From JBGOUV01 sp041477815 (GTDB lineage: Bacteria > Acidobacteriota > Terriglobia > Bryobacterales > JACQDG01): DNA of 8,458 nt. Shown piece after piece: positions 7,727 through 8,458 of this stretch; within the stretch, counting starts at the first letter, position 1, and each line of letters opens with the position of its first letter. Both the position numbers and the translations under genes were made by a program. The notes beneath the pieces are model-generated. The model was given only the letters and a program-made list of their open reading frames with translations, did not search any database and was not told the origin of the DNA. The stretch covers positions 1-8,458 of the forward strand of contig JBGOUV010000302.1 in assembly GCA_041477815.1 (NCBI GenBank), in the 5' to 3' direction.

Positions 7727-8458
7727 ATGACGGAAGAACGCTGGGATCAACTGCTGCACGAAATGCGCGAGGAAGCCGCGGCGCCCGAACAGGTCGCCGC
7801 CGCCCAGGACCGCGTCTGGCAAAAGCTGGCCGGGGCCGCCTCGCTGGCCTGCGCCGAGTTCCGTCCGGAATTGGGCGACTACCTCGCCGGCCGGCTCACC
7901 GGCTCCCGGCGTCTTCTCCTCGACGACCACCTGGGCCGCTGCCCGCAGTGCCGCCGCGCGCTGGCCGAAATCAAAGGCGAGAATCAGATTCTGGCCCTGC
8001 CGCCGCCCCGCCGCGTCTGGTTCACCGGCTGGACCCGCTGGGCCGTGGCCGCCGGACTGGTGCTGGCCGCCCTCTACCTCGGGCGCGATACTATCGACTC
8101 AGCGCTGGCCCCCTCCGGTCCCCGCGCCACGGTCGTCTCCGTCACCGGCGCCGTCTATCGCGTCCCGCAAGGCGCCCTCCAACCCGGCGCCGCTCTCTCG
8201 GAAGCCGACGTCATCCGCACCACCGCAGATTCCCGCGCCGTTCTGCGCCTCGCCGACGGCTCCCGCGTAGAAATGAACCAGCGCACCGAGCTCTCGCTCC
8301 AAGCCGCCTGGAGCGGCCAGACCATCCGGCTGGATCGCGGCGACGTGATCGTCGAAGCCGCCCGGCAGCGGCGTGGCCATCTCCGCGTGGTCACTCGCGA
8401 CTCCATTGCCTCGGTCAAAGGCACCGTTTTCGCCGTGTCGAGCGGCGCTGCCGGCTCG
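7727..8458 (+). CDS. Anti-sigma factor with zinc-finger (ZAS) motif, one membrane helix and FecR domain; partial at 3' end
   Basis: The reading frame is open to the window edge, giving the first 244 residues. Seen: an N-terminal cytoplasmic part with HLGRCPQC (H68, C72, C75), the HxxxCxxC motif of zinc-binding anti-sigma factors, preceded by a candidate fourth ligand, C42. One hydrophobic segment spans about residues 103-118 (WAVAAGLVLAALYLG). A FecR-like domain then starts at about 133, with VTGAVYRV, ADGSRVEMNQRTELSL, IRLDRGDVIVEA and VKGTVFAV at 230-237. In known systems the N-terminal part holds an ECF sigma factor at the membrane, and the outer domain receives a signal that leads to release. 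The strong ribosome site AAGGAG (7714-7719) overlaps the sigma gene's stop, and ATG 7727 follows at good spacing, so the two genes are co-expressed. Fused ZAS and FecR modules are known in Acidobacteriota and related phyla. The C-terminus, possibly with further repeats or domains, lies outside the window. Confidence 0.88.
   Translation, partial: MTEERWDQLLHEMREEAAAPEQVAAAQDRVWQKLAGAASLACAEFRPELGDYLAGRLTGSRRLLLDDHLGRCPQCRRALAEIKGENQILALPPPRRVWFTGWTRWAVAAGLVLAALYLGRDTIDSALAPSGPRATVVSVTGAVYRVPQGALQPGAALSEADVIRTTADSRAVLRLADGSRVEMNQRTELSLQAAWSGQTIRLDRGDVIVEAARQRRGHLRVVTRDSIASVKGTVFAVSSGAAGS

Noticed and set aside
7247..7930. Antisense open frame of 227 codons opposite the sigma/anti-sigma genes
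   Set aside because: Opposite two genes with clear domains, and it shows no motif of its own.

Overview
The window is a GC-rich bacterial segment carrying six protein-coding genes, all on the plus strand. No rRNA, tRNA, CRISPR array, insertion sequence or integrase is visible. The high GC content and the dense arrangement fit Acidobacteriota of the Solibacter/Bryobacterales type. So does a zinc-binding anti-sigma protein fused to a FecR domain. This placement is inferred from gene content and style; no marker gene is present to confirm it.

Left part (1-4992): a tightly packed three-gene operon. It encodes a hydantoinase B/oxoprolinase-type subunit, a hydantoinase A/oxoprolinase-type ATPase subunit, and an MFS transporter of the anion:cation symporter (hexuronate/ExuT-like) type. 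The first two genes abut (TGA followed directly by ATG) and the second and third overlap by 4 nt (ATGA). They are therefore probably translated together as an uptake-plus-ATP-dependent amidohydrolase or carboxylase module. The substrate cannot be read from sequence. 5-Oxoproline, hydantoins and ketone-like carboxylase substrates are all used within this superfamily.

Middle part (4993-7112): a 176-nt non-coding stretch with a GATAC-type repeat/palindrome cluster, followed by one large gene. That gene encodes a PD-(D/E)xK-like nuclease domain fused to an SF1-type helicase of the DUF2075/Schlafen-group-3 family. It looks less GC-rich than its neighbours and has no functional link to either side. 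It may be a horizontally acquired, solitary genome-defence or nucleic-acid-processing gene, and it is the most interesting item here.

Right part (7113-8458): an ECF-type sigma factor, followed 12 nt later by a membrane anti-sigma/FecR-like regulator that runs off the window end. The two probably form a signal-responsive transcription switch: the anti-sigma protein holds the sigma factor through its HxxxCxxC zinc motif, and the extracytoplasmic FecR domain senses the signal. Nothing in the window looks like a complete, previously undescribed multi-gene system.
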